From Mesorhizobium sp. WSM3862 (GTDB lineage: Bacteria; Pseudomonadota; Alphaproteobacteria; Rhizobiales; Rhizobiaceae): DNA of 64,000 nt. A model generated the notes under the pieces. The model worked only from the letters and a program-made list of their open reading frames with translations. It ran no database searches and was not told where the DNA came from. Both the position numbers and the translations under genes were made by a program. Shown here piece after piece: positions 7,559 through 16,628 of this stretch (positions are counted from its first letter, which is position 1; every line of letters begins with the position of its first letter). The DNA lies in contig NZ_NSGE01000007.1 in the NCBI RefSeq assembly GCF_002294985.1, positions 186,001-250,000 of the forward strand, in the 5' to 3' direction.

Positions 7559-8827
7559 ATGTCTGGAACATCCATGAGAACCAGCCGCCGTTTCTTCCTG
7601 ACCGGAGCCTCTGCGCTCGCCGCCGCCGTCGTCGCCGGCCATGCCAGCGCGCAGGATGTGATCGGCGACATCCTGAAATCCTCGACCCGCGGCAATTGGG
7701 ACGACCAGTTCGACGCTCGTGCCAGCGAGACCGGCAAGGTTGCCTCGACGCTGCCGATCTTCAGCCTGCAGACTGTAGCCTTCACCGAGCAGGCGGTGGC
7801 GCAGTACCAGGGCATTGTCGGCCAGGGCGGCTGGGAGCAGGTTCCGGCAACCAAGAAGTTGCAGCTCGGCGTCGATGATCCGGATGTCGTGCCGCTGCGC
7901 AAGCGGCTGATGGTCTCGGGCGACCTGTCGCAGAGCGCCGGCATTTCGACGGCGTTCGATTCCTATGTCGACTCGGCGGTCAAGCGCTTCCAGCTCCGTC
8001 ACGGCCTGCCGGCCGACGGCTCCATGGGCAAATACACTTATTCGGTGATGAACGTGCCGGCGCCGATCCGGCTTGGCCAGCTGCAGACCAATCTGCAGCG
8101 GCTGCGCGAGAAGGCGGGCACGCTCGGCGACCGCTATGTGCTGGTCGATATTCCGGCCGCGCAGGTGGAAGCCGTCGAGAACGACCGCGTCGTGCTGCGC
8201 CACACCGCGATCGTCGGCAAGATCGACCGCCAGACGCCGATCGTGAATTCCAAGATCAACGAGATCATCGTCAATCCTTACTGGAACGCGCCGGTCTCGA
8301 TCGTGCGCAAGGACATCATTCCGCTGATGCGGAAGGACCCGAACTACCTCAAGGACAGCCACATCCGGCTGTTCGCGCCTGACGGAAGCGAGGTCGATCC
8401 GATGACCGTCGACTGGTCGACGGACGATGCCGCCAAGTACCGCTTCCGCCAGGATCCCGGCGCCGGCAACGCCATGGCCTCGGTCAAGATCAACTTCCCG
8501 AGCCCGGACGGCGTCTACATGCACGACACGCCGCAGCAGAGCCTGTTCGGCAAGCTGATGCGCTTCGACTCTTCCGGCTGCGTGCGCGTCCAGAATGTGC
8601 GCGACCTCGTCACCTGGATCCTGCGTGATACGCCCGGCTGGGATCGCCAGCATTTCGAGGCGGCGATCAAGACTGGCGAGAATACGCCGGTTCAGGTGGT
8701 CAACCCGGTGCCGGTCCACTTCCTGTATCTGTCGGCATGGTCGACCGGACCCGGCGTCGTGCAGTTCCGCGACGACATTTACGGCCTCGACGGCAACAGC
8801 GAGCTGCAGATTACTTCTGCGCTGTAA
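7559..8827 (+). CDS. ldtP: L,D-transpeptidase, YkuD family, with peptidoglycan-binding region
   Basis: A 422-residue periplasmic L,D-transpeptidase that forms 3-3 peptidoglycan cross-links or attaches proteins to peptidoglycan. The N-terminus SRRFFLTGASALAAAVVAG resembles a twin-arginine signal ending ASA near residue 31. A peptidoglycan-binding-like helical region (SYVDSAVKRFQLRHGLPADG, about 139-158) precedes the YkuD domain, whose catalytic motif has His322 (MHDTPQQSLFG) and Cys341 (DSSGCVRV). Start 7559 is tentative: a second ATG at 7574 has GGAAC upstream and would also give the full signal. The gene lies downstream of ldtR, its presumed regulator, and ends in a strong terminator. Confidence 0.92.
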   Translation: MSGTSMRTSRRFFLTGASALAAAVVAGHASAQDVIGDILKSSTRGNWDDQFDARASETGKVASTLPIFSLQTVAFTEQAVAQYQGIVGQGGWEQVPATKKLQLGVDDPDVVPLRKRLMVSGDLSQSAGISTAFDSYVDSAVKRFQLRHGLPADGSMGKYTYSVMNVPAPIRLGQLQTNLQRLREKAGTLGDRYVLVDIPAAQVEAVENDRVVLRHTAIVGKIDRQTPIVNSKINEIIVNPYWNAPVSIVRKDIIPLMRKDPNYLKDSHIRLFAPDGSEVDPMTVDWSTDDAAKYRFRQDPGAGNAMASVKINFPSPDGVYMHDTPQQSLFGKLMRFDSSGCVRVQNVRDLVTWILRDTPGWDRQHFEAAIKTGENTPVQVVNPVPVHFLYLSAWSTGPGVVQFRDDIYGLDGNSELQITSAL

Positions 8828-8846
8828 GTCATTGATATAAAACATG

Positions 8847-8874
8847 AAAAGGCCGCTCTTGGAGCGGCTTTTTT
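8847..8874 (+). terminator. rho-independent terminator after ldtP
   Basis: GCCGCTC (8852-8858) pairs with GAGCGGC (8862-8868) around TTG, with AAAA before and TTTTTT after. The symmetry would also allow it to stop minus-strand transcription. Confidence 0.9.
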
Positions 8875-8967
8875 GTTTGCATGTCGCCAAACAGTGCGCA
8901 GCGGTTTTGGCAGAGCGACATGGCGCCGAAAAGTGAGACTTAAAGCGCGAGCAGCTGGAATAGCATC

Positions 8968-10608
8968 ATGGACGTCGCCGTCTTCATTCTCGTCGTGCTT
9001 GCTTTCGTGGCGCTTTCCGGCGCTCTCGTGCGGCTGGTGCGGGTGCCGCTGCCCGTGCTGCAGATTGCGATCGGCGCCGCGCTTGCCTGGCCGGCCAAGG
9101 GACTGCATGTCGAGATCGATCCGGAACTCTTCCTGCTGGTGTTCATTCCGCCGCTTCTGTTCGGTGATGCCTTCGCGACGCCGAAACGGGAGCTGATCGA
9201 GCTGCGCCGGCCGATCCTCGATCTCGCCATCGGACTTGTCTTCTTCACCATCGTCGGCTTCGGGTATGCTCTGCACTGGCTGGTGCCAAGCATCCCGCTG
9301 GCGGTTGCGTTCGCTTTGGCCGCCGTGCTGTCACCGACCGATGCCGTTGCCGTGTCCTCAATTGTCGACCGCAATGTCGTTCCGGCTCGGCTGATGCACA
9401 TATTGGAAGGCGAATCCCTGCTCAATGATGCCTCCGGCCTGGTCATGTTCCGCTTTGCCGTTGCGGCGGCGCTCACCGGCAGCTTTTCGTTCGCCGCCGC
9501 CTCGTTGAGCTTTCTTTACGCCGTGGCGGCCGGCATCCTCGCGGGCATTGCGGCGTTGTTCGTCGCCGCCAAGGCGCTGCAGGTGCTTGGCCGCATCGGC
9601 GGCACTCCGGCGGGGGCGCAGGTGCTGGTGATGGTTCTGCTGCCCTTCGTCGCCTATCTGATTGCCGAGCATGTCGGCGCTTCGGGCATCCTGGCCGCGG
9701 TCACCGCCGGCCTGGTTACGGGCACCTCCGGCATTTTCCGCCATCTCTCGGTCTCGGCGCGGATTCAGGCGATGTCGCTATGGTCGATGCTGACCTTCGT
9801 CTTCAACGGCGCTCTCTTCATCCTGCTTGGCCTGCAGCTTCCTGACATCATCCGCAGGGTCCCGCCGGAGCTCACCAGCCGGCACTGGCTGTTCGAGCCG
9901 GTGCTGACCGTGCTCATTTTGACGCTCTGCGTGATCGGCCTGCGCTTCCTCTGGATCTGGATCGGCGACATGGCATCGATGATCGCCGCGCGGCTCGGCA
10001 AGCGCAAGGCAGAGCCCTTTGGTTTCCGCGTCAGGCTTGCCGGATCGGTGGCCGGTGTGCGCGGCGCGATCACGCTTGCCGGCATCCTGTCGCTGCCGCT
10101 CGCGCTGCAGGATGGCTCGCCCTTTCCAGCGCGAGACGTGGTGATCTTCCTCGCCGCCGGCGTCATCATCTGCTCGCTGGTCATCGCCAGCCTTGCGTTG
10201 CCGAGGATCGCCCGCGGGCTGGTCGAGCCAGGCGAGGATCCGGGTGCGGCCGAGGAGCGGCGGGCGCGTGCGGGCGCCGCCAAGGCCGCCATCGCCAAGA
10301 TCGAGCGCCTCGCCAGCGAGGGCGGCGAAGGCGAGGCGGCCGAGGCCCGGCTCGCGGTCGCCGACAGCATCGTTGCCGGCTACCGGCGCCGCATCGCGGC
10401 TTCCGACGAGGCCGAAGAGGCGCGCGCCGAGGCGCGCGAATCCGGGCGGCTGGAGCTTGAGCTCAGGCACGCCGGCATCGAGGCGGAGCGCGCCGCCGTG
10501 CGCGCCATGTTCCGCACCCGCCAGATCAACGACCACACGATGCGGGCGCTGCTTTCCGAGATCACTTTGACAGAAGCGCTGCTCAAAAGCCGGCGCGACC
10601 GGAAATAG
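8968..10608 (+). CDS. Na+/H+ antiporter, CPA1 (NhaP/NHE) family
   Basis: A 546-residue monovalent cation/proton antiporter of the inner membrane. The first 410 residues form about 12 transmembrane segments and carry the CPA1 signatures AAVLSPTDAVAV (about 112-123) and LEGESLLNDASGLV (about 146-159), with the paired acidic residues of the ion site. The remaining 130 residues are a charged, Ala/Glu/Arg-rich cytoplasmic tail likely to form coiled coil, typical of this family's regulatory domain. The ATG at 8968 is preceded only by a weak GGA. It stands alone between ldtP and glyA. Confidence 0.9.
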   Translation: MDVAVFILVVLAFVALSGALVRLVRVPLPVLQIAIGAALAWPAKGLHVEIDPELFLLVFIPPLLFGDAFATPKRELIELRRPILDLAIGLVFFTIVGFGYALHWLVPSIPLAVAFALAAVLSPTDAVAVSSIVDRNVVPARLMHILEGESLLNDASGLVMFRFAVAAALTGSFSFAAASLSFLYAVAAGILAGIAALFVAAKALQVLGRIGGTPAGAQVLVMVLLPFVAYLIAEHVGASGILAAVTAGLVTGTSGIFRHLSVSARIQAMSLWSMLTFVFNGALFILLGLQLPDIIRRVPPELTSRHWLFEPVLTVLILTLCVIGLRFLWIWIGDMASMIAARLGKRKAEPFGFRVRLAGSVAGVRGAITLAGILSLPLALQDGSPFPARDVVIFLAAGVIICSLVIASLALPRIARGLVEPGEDPGAAEERRARAGAAKAAIAKIERLASEGGEGEAAEARLAVADSIVAGYRRRIAASDEAEEARAEARESGRLELELRHAGIEAERAAVRAMFRTRQINDHTMRALLSEITLTEALLKSRRDRK

Positions 10609-10734
10609 TGTTCAGCCGATTTGCTTGGCGCAATCCGGCCAGCAAATTTCGCGCCGCAAACGTGGCGGGCTCCAAACAACTGTGTTAATGGCGCGGCGAC
10701 CTCGCAGACCTCCGGCCCCAAGGGAAAGCAAGCC

Positions 10735-12048
<1,314 letters not shown>

Positions 12049-12124
12049 CCGGAAGCCGCGCGTCATCTTTTATCCGCCGGCAGTGCGCCGTCCTGATTGG
12101 GCGGCGTCGCGAACTGGAGATTTG

Positions 12125-12715
12125 ATGATGCGCATTTTCCATCTTGCCGCCCTGGCCCTGTTCGGCTCGCTGGCCGGTTTCGCCGTGTCCGGCGCGGTCG
12201 CGCAGGAGAAGGCACAGCCGGATTCGAATTTGCCGGCCACAAACACCTTCGGCAGATGGACCACGATCATCGACACGCTCGACACCGGGCAGGATGCGCA
12301 CAAGACCTGCGCGGCCTCCGCAGCTTTCGTCGACGGCATCGGCAATGCTGGCACGCTAACGCTGTCGATCTCGACCGGCGACGCGCTGCCGCCGGATGCC
12401 TATCCCGCCATCATGATCGCCGTCGACAACAAGGACCTGCCGACCGGCAAGGACATCGCGGCGACCTTCGGCGACCCCGGCATCAAGGTTTCCGCGAAAG
12501 TCTATTCGAATGCCGTCGGCGGTCGTCCCAGCTGGACGGTCGACAACCAGGCGAAGACAAGTCTCGCTCTGCTGCGCGCCATGCGCAAAGTCACCTCGCT
12601 CGATGTTGTTTTTGGCAAGCAGACCGTCGCCAGCATTCCGATGGACGGCTTCACCAAGGCCTACCGCAACCTCGGCACGTCCTGCGGATTCCCGACCAAG
12701 GACGTCGCGCCCTGA
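12125..12715 (+). CDS. exported protein of unknown function
   Basis: A 196-residue secreted protein: signal peptide MMRIFHLAALALFGSLAGF ending AVA-Q near residue 27, then a mature domain beginning FGRWTTIIDTLDTG with cysteines in AHKTCAASAAF and GTSCGFPTKD that could form a disulfide. The layout vaguely recalls the invasion-associated locus B family, but I cannot confirm this. Two adjacent ATGs (12125, 12128) follow GGAG at 12116-12119. It separates glyA from nrdR. Confidence 0.65.
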   Translation: MMRIFHLAALALFGSLAGFAVSGAVAQEKAQPDSNLPATNTFGRWTTIIDTLDTGQDAHKTCAASAAFVDGIGNAGTLTLSISTGDALPPDAYPAIMIAVDNKDLPTGKDIAATFGDPGIKVSAKVYSNAVGGRPSWTVDNQAKTSLALLRAMRKVTSLDVVFGKQTVASIPMDGFTKAYRNLGTSCGFPTKDVAP

Positions 12716-12807
12716 ACCGACCGGGCACGACAGGGGCAGGGCGCTGGCAATCTTTCTCGCGCCTCGCTATCTCTGAGAAATGAAAGGCTCTAAGCCTTCC
12801 GCTCACC

Positions 12808-12908
12808 AGAGCGAGATGACGCTTCCTTGAATCGCCGTCTCGCTCTAAGATTTTGTTTTTGAAGCATGATCTTCTCCGAAGAGTCTGCAACTTTTCGGGA
12901 TCATGCTC
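12808..12908. repeat. compound palindromic intergenic repeat upstream of nrdR
   Basis: Two nested inverted repeats side by side. AGAGCGAGA (12808-12816) pairs perfectly with TCTCGCTCT (12838-12846), and GCATGATC (12864-12871) with GATCATGC (12899-12906), the latter enclosing a TCTCCGAAGA...CTTTTCGG core. The second half matches, in the opposite orientation, the element at 14535-14583. It lies in the 217-base gap before nrdR. Confidence 0.65.
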
Positions 12909-12932
12909 TGAATCGCAAACCCAAGGCTCTCC

Positions 12933-13412
12933 ATGCGCTGCCCCTATTGCCAGTCCGAAGATACGCAGGTGAAGGATTCGCGTCCCGCCGAGGATGGCGC
13001 GGCGATCCGCAGGCGCCGCGTCTGTCCGGACTGCGGCGGCCGCTTCACCACCTTCGAGCGCGTGCAACTGCGCGATCTCGTCGTCATCAAGAAGTCCGGC
13101 CGCAAGGTGCCGTTCGACCGCGACAAGCTGCTGCGCTCGGTCGAGATCGCGGTGCGCAAGCGCAATGTCGATCCCGAGCGGATCGATCGCGCCGTGACCG
13201 GTATCGTGCGCCAGCTCGAAAGCTCCGGCGAGACGGAAGTGGCCTCCGGCGAGGTCGGTCGGCTCGTCATGGAGGCGCTGAAATCCCTCGACGACGTCGC
13301 CTATGTGCGCTTCGCTTCGGTCTATCGCAATTTCCGTGAAGCCAAGGATTTCCACGAGTTGCTGGGCGAACTGAAGGGCGACGAAGAAAAGACCGAAGAG
13401 GACGCCGGCTGA
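12933..13412 (+). CDS. nrdR: transcriptional repressor NrdR
   Basis: A 159-residue zinc-ribbon/ATP-cone repressor of ribonucleotide reductase genes. Zinc ligands are C3, C6, C31 and C34 (MRCPYCQSED; RVCPDCGGRF). The ATP-cone follows at about residues 49-139, beginning VIKKSGRKVPFDRDKLLRSV. The acidic tail (GDEEKTEEDAG) is ordinary. Its TGA is two bases before the ribD ATG, so the two are almost certainly co-translated, an arrangement conserved in rhizobia. Confidence 0.97.
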   Translation: MRCPYCQSEDTQVKDSRPAEDGAAIRRRRVCPDCGGRFTTFERVQLRDLVVIKKSGRKVPFDRDKLLRSVEIAVRKRNVDPERIDRAVTGIVRQLESSGETEVASGEVGRLVMEALKSLDDVAYVRFASVYRNFREAKDFHELLGELKGDEEKTEEDAG

Positions 13413-13414
13413 TC

Positions 13415-14542
13415 ATGGCGAAAGCTCAATTGGGCGAGGCCGAGCAAGCAGCCCTTGATCGCCGTTTCATGGCGGCGGCCATCCGGCTGTCGCGCCGCAA
13501 TGCCGGCCGCACCGCGACCAACCCTTCCGTCGGCACCATCATCGTGCGCGACGACGGCGCCGGCCCGATGATCGTCGGTAGCGGCGTCACTGCTGTCGGC
13601 GGCCGGCCGCACGCCGAGACCGAGGCGCTGGCCGAGGCCGGCGAACTGGCCCGCGGCGCCACCGCCTATGTGACGCTTGAGCCCTGCGCCCATCACGGCC
13701 GCACGCCGCCTTGCGCCACCGCGCTGGTCAATGCCGGCATTGCGCGCGTCGTCGGCGCGGCAAGCGATCCCGATCCGCGCGTTTCCGGCAAGGGTTACGC
13801 CATGCTGCGCGCCGCCGGCATCGACGTCGTGGAGAAGGTGCTCGCCACAGAGGCCGCCGAGCAGATGGCCGGCTATCTGATTCGATCTTTGAAGAAACGT
13901 CCCGAAGTGACGCTGAAGCTTGCGCTTTCGAGCGACGGCAAGATCGGCCGCAAAGGCGCCGGCCAGGTCGCCATCACGGGCGAGATCGCCAGGCGCGAAG
14001 TCTATCTTATGCGCGCGGAGGCCGACGCTATCCTGGTCGGCATCGGCACTGCGCTGGAGGACGACCCGGCGCTGACCGTGCGCCTGCCGGGGTTGGAGAA
14101 CCGCTCCCCGGCTCGCATCATCCTCGATCGCCAGATCCGGCTGCCGGAGTCGTCGAAGCTCGTTTCCGGGGTGGATCGTGTACCGCTCTTTGTCGCGGCA
14201 TGCGCCGAGGCCGACCCGCAGCGGCGGGCTGCGCTCGAACGCGCAGGCGTGCACTTCATCGGCACCGAAACCTACGAGAGCGAAGTAGCCCTGCCGGAAC
14301 TGCTCGAGGATATTGCAGCGCTCGGCATGGCGAGCGTGCTGGTCGAAGGCGGCGCCAAGGTAGCCGAGGCCTTCCTGGCGGAAGACCTCGTTGACCGCAT
14401 CGTCCTGTTCCAGGGACCCGAGGCGATCGGCGAGGATGGTATCGCCTCGCCGATCGACGCTGCGCATATCCCGCCGGGTTTCCGCAAATTGCGTGAGATG
14501 CGCTTCGGCGAGGACAGCTATGCCGAGTGGGTAAGACCATGA
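13415..14542 (+). CDS. ribD: bifunctional riboflavin biosynthesis deaminase/reductase RibD
   Basis: A 375-residue two-domain enzyme for the second and third steps of riboflavin synthesis from GTP. The N-terminal deaminase has the zinc site H66-A-E (RPHAETEAL) with C91 and C100 (LEPCAHHGRTPPC). The C-terminal reductase starts near VTLKLALSSDGKIG and contains VEGGAKVAEAFL. The last codons and the stop (positions about 14535-14542) lie inside a palindromic repeat that continues to 14583, so the C-terminal residues RP are shared with the element. Confidence 0.95.
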   Translation: MAKAQLGEAEQAALDRRFMAAAIRLSRRNAGRTATNPSVGTIIVRDDGAGPMIVGSGVTAVGGRPHAETEALAEAGELARGATAYVTLEPCAHHGRTPPCATALVNAGIARVVGAASDPDPRVSGKGYAMLRAAGIDVVEKVLATEAAEQMAGYLIRSLKKRPEVTLKLALSSDGKIGRKGAGQVAITGEIARREVYLMRAEADAILVGIGTALEDDPALTVRLPGLENRSPARIILDRQIRLPESSKLVSGVDRVPLFVAACAEADPQRRAALERAGVHFIGTETYESEVALPELLEDIAALGMASVLVEGGAKVAEAFLAEDLVDRIVLFQGPEAIGEDGIASPIDAAHIPPGFRKLREMRFGEDSYAEWVRP

Positions 14543-14583
14543 TCCCAAAAAGTGGGAAATGGTTTTCGGATAAGAGCATGGTC
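14535..14583. repeat. palindromic repeat at the ribD 3' end
   Basis: GACCATGATCCC at the left and GAGCATGGTC at the right form imperfect inverted ends around AAAAAGTGGG...GGTTTTCGGA. Read in reverse complement, the element at 12863-12908 has the same order (CATGATCCC, AAAAGT, TTCGGA, AAGA, CATG). It overlaps the ribD stop codon and separates ribD from ribE. Confidence 0.65.
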
Positions 14584-14603
14584 AAACTGGAAGACACGAT
14601 CTG

Positions 14604-15221
14604 ATGTTTACGGGAATCGTTACGGATGTCGGCACTATCGCTTCGGTGAAGCCGCTCAGCGAAGGCGTGGGCCTGCGCATCGACACGGCCTATGACCCGG
14701 AAAGGATCGCGATCGGCGCTTCGATTTCCTGCGGCGGCGTCTGCCTGACCGTGACGGCGCTGCCCGAGAACGGCTCGAACGCGCGCTGGTTTGAGGTCGA
14801 AGCCTGGGAAGAGGCGCTCAGGCTGACGACTGCATCCGGTTGGAAATCGGGCACCAGGATCAATCTCGAACGGGCGCTGAAGATCGGCGACGAGCTCGGT
14901 GGCCATATCGTCTCCGGCCATGTCGACGGCACGGCGGAAATCGTGGAGCGCAAGCAAGAGGGCGATGCCGTGCGCTTCACGCTGGAGGCGCCGCGTCACT
15001 TGGCGAAGTTCATCGCGCCGAAAGGCTCCGTCGCGCTCGACGGTACCTCCCTTACCGTCAACAAGGTCGAAGCTACGCGCTTCGATGTGCTTCTGATCCA
15101 GCACTCTCTGAGCGTCACCACCTGGGGCGAGCGCCAGGCTGGCGATCGCGTCAACATCGAGATCGATACCATGGCCCGGTATGCCGCGCGCCTCGCCGAG
15201 GCGGCGAAACAGGGGCTTTGA
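14604..15221 (+). CDS. ribE: riboflavin synthase, alpha subunit
   Basis: A 205-residue riboflavin synthase that dismutates two lumazine molecules to riboflavin. It begins with the invariant MFTGIVTDVGTI and shows the family's two barrel repeats: the first around SISCGGVCLTVTAL and GGHIVSGHVDGTAEI, the second around GSVALDGTSLTVNKV. The length is usual. It follows ribD after 61 bases containing the repeat; a GC-rich hairpin lies shortly after its stop. Confidence 0.96.
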   Translation: MFTGIVTDVGTIASVKPLSEGVGLRIDTAYDPERIAIGASISCGGVCLTVTALPENGSNARWFEVEAWEEALRLTTASGWKSGTRINLERALKIGDELGGHIVSGHVDGTAEIVERKQEGDAVRFTLEAPRHLAKFIAPKGSVALDGTSLTVNKVEATRFDVLLIQHSLSVTTWGERQAGDRVNIEIDTMARYAARLAEAAKQGL

Positions 15222-15258
15222 GCGAAACCGACCGGTTGCGGGGAGGCGGCGCGGATCG

Positions 15259-15288
15259 CTGAGGCGCCAGGTCGCGCCGGCGCCTCAG
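15259..15288 (+). terminator. GC-rich hairpin after ribE
   Basis: CTGAGGCGCC (15259-15268) pairs perfectly with GGCGCCTCAG (15279-15288) around a 10-base loop. There is no real T-tract (CTTCCC follows), so it may be a weak terminator or a processing signal. Confidence 0.45.
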
Positions 15289-15333
15289 CTTCCCTTCTGC
15301 TCACGCGATCCCCGGCTGGCAACGTCTAAGTGA

Positions 15334-15516
15334 TCAAAGAACAACGAGCCCGACCAGATCAAATTCATCGATGTGGTCAGGCTGGCGGTTACAGGCGGCC
15401 TCGAGCGGACGCGGGCACAATATGCCCGCCTGTTCGAAGGCGTCGGACTGAAGCTTGAGCGGGTGATCGGCCCTCGAGCATCGATCTCGAACATCGAGGC
15501 TTTGCCTGCTAGCTGA
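15334..15516 (+). pseudogene. C-terminal remnant of an O-methyltransferase-type protein
   Basis: A 60-codon open stretch with no start, preceded directly by an in-frame TGA at 15331-15333. It reads DQIKFIDVVRLAVTGGLERT, then an AQYARLFEGVGLKLERVIGP segment and SISNIEALPAS before TGA. The TGG-ERT, LF-VGL-L-RV and S-S-IEA-PA pattern is that of the C-terminus of SAM-dependent O-methyltransferases of the plant/bacterial O-MT type. The rest of the gene, including the SAM site, is absent. It lies in the gap between ribE and ribH, suggesting an old insertion and decay or a rearrangement. Confidence 0.6.
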
Positions 15517-15642
15517 AGAAAGCCCGGAAGATCGCGCGGCTTGGGATCCGGATCTGTCGGGAGATGCTGTGTCGCGCGGCAATCTTGTGCTTGCGATCGA
15601 TCCGGCTTCGGCCTAAGTCACCGGCAACCCCCGGAGACCTTT
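15517..15642. other. ribH upstream region
   Basis: 126 bases between the methyltransferase remnant and ribH. No FMN riboswitch elements were found; only the ribosome site CCGGAG about ten bases before the ribH ATG is evident. Confidence 0.5.
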
Positions 15643-16137
15643 ATGGCAGGCATATCCCAACACGGCAAAGCGTTCATTCGTCCGCAGGCGAAGGCGCATC
15701 TACTTATCGTCGAGGCGCGTTTCCACGACGACCTCGCCGACGCGCTGCTCGAAGGCGCGACCAGCGCGCTGGACGAGGCCGGCGCCACTTATGACGTCGT
15801 GACTGTTCCTGGCTCGCTCGAAATTCCGGCCGTCATCACCTTCGCGCTGGACGGTGCCGGCGAGGGCGGCGTACACTATGACGGCTTCGTCGCGCTCGGC
15901 ACCATCATCCGTGGCGACACCTATCATTTCGACATCGTCGCCAATGAATCGAGCCGTGCGCTGATGGATCTTTCCGTGCAGGAAGCGGTCGCGATCGGCA
16001 ACGGCATCCTGACCACCGAAAACGATGCGCAGGCCTGGACGCGGGCCAAGCGCACCGAAGGCGACAAGGGCGGCTTTGCCGCCCGCGCGGCGCTGACCAT
16101 GATCGCGCTCAAAGAGAAATTCGGAGCCCAATCGTGA
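15643..16137 (+). CDS. ribH: 6,7-dimethyl-8-ribityllumazine synthase
   Basis: A 164-residue lumazine synthase, condensing the ribityl-pyrimidine with dihydroxybutanone phosphate to give the substrate of RibE. Characteristic segments are VPGSLEIPAVITFAL (about 53-67), VALGTIIRGDTYHFDIV (about 86-102, with the catalytic His) and GNGILTTENDAQAWTRA (about 125-141). The ATG at 15643 has GGAG upstream. Its TGA overlaps the GTG of nusB (GTGA at 16134-16137). Confidence 0.96.
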   Translation: MAGISQHGKAFIRPQAKAHLLIVEARFHDDLADALLEGATSALDEAGATYDVVTVPGSLEIPAVITFALDGAGEGGVHYDGFVALGTIIRGDTYHFDIVANESSRALMDLSVQEAVAIGNGILTTENDAQAWTRAKRTEGDKGGFAARAALTMIALKEKFGAQS

Positions 16138-16628
16138 GCGATCCTGCCCAGACCGGTGCGGCGCGCCACGCCAACAAGCGCGGTGCCGCCCGTCTTGCCG
16201 CCGTCCAGGCGCTCTACCAGATGGACGTGGCCGGCAGCGGTGTTTTCGAGATCACCGCCGAATACGAGGCCTTCCGCCTCGGCAAGGAAGTCGACGGCGC
16301 GCTTTATCGCGAGGCCGACGCGCAGTGGTTCCGCGCCATCCTGACCGGCGTCGTCGAGAACCAGAAGACCATCGATCCGATCATCCGCCAGGCGCTGACC
16401 GACGACTGGCCGCTGTCGCGGCTGGACTCGACGCTGCGCGCCATCCTGCGCGCCGGCGTCTATGAGCTGATGAAGCGCGAGGACGTGCCGGTGGCCGTGA
16501 TCGTGTCGGAATATGTCGATATCGCCAAGGCCTTCTACGAGGAAGACGAGCCGAAGCTGGTCAACGCCCTGCTCGACCGTGTCTCGCGCCGGGTACGTGG
16601 CGAGGGTCGCGGCAAGGACGCAACGTGA
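16134..16628 (+). CDS. nusB: transcription antitermination factor NusB
   Basis: A 164-residue NusB that binds boxA RNA with S10 in rRNA antitermination. RGAARLAAVQALYQMDVAG near residue 17 is the RNA-binding N-terminal helix, and RAILRAGVYELMKREDVPV / EYVDIAKAFYEEDEPKLVN are typical of the C-terminal half. It starts with GTG overlapping the ribH stop and ends with TGA overlapping the next GTG, so ribH, nusB and the MFS gene form a translationally coupled string. Confidence 0.95.
   Translation: MSDPAQTGAARHANKRGAARLAAVQALYQMDVAGSGVFEITAEYEAFRLGKEVDGALYREADAQWFRAILTGVVENQKTIDPIIRQALTDDWPLSRLDSTLRAILRAGVYELMKREDVPVAVIVSEYVDIAKAFYEEDEPKLVNALLDRVSRRVRGEGRGKDAT

Noticed and set aside
15517..15642. 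Possible FMN riboswitch before ribH
   Set aside because: None of the conserved RFN blocks (AGGG-start, CCGAC/CGGT loops, closing CCGG pair pattern) could be found in either strand of the 15222-15642 gap.
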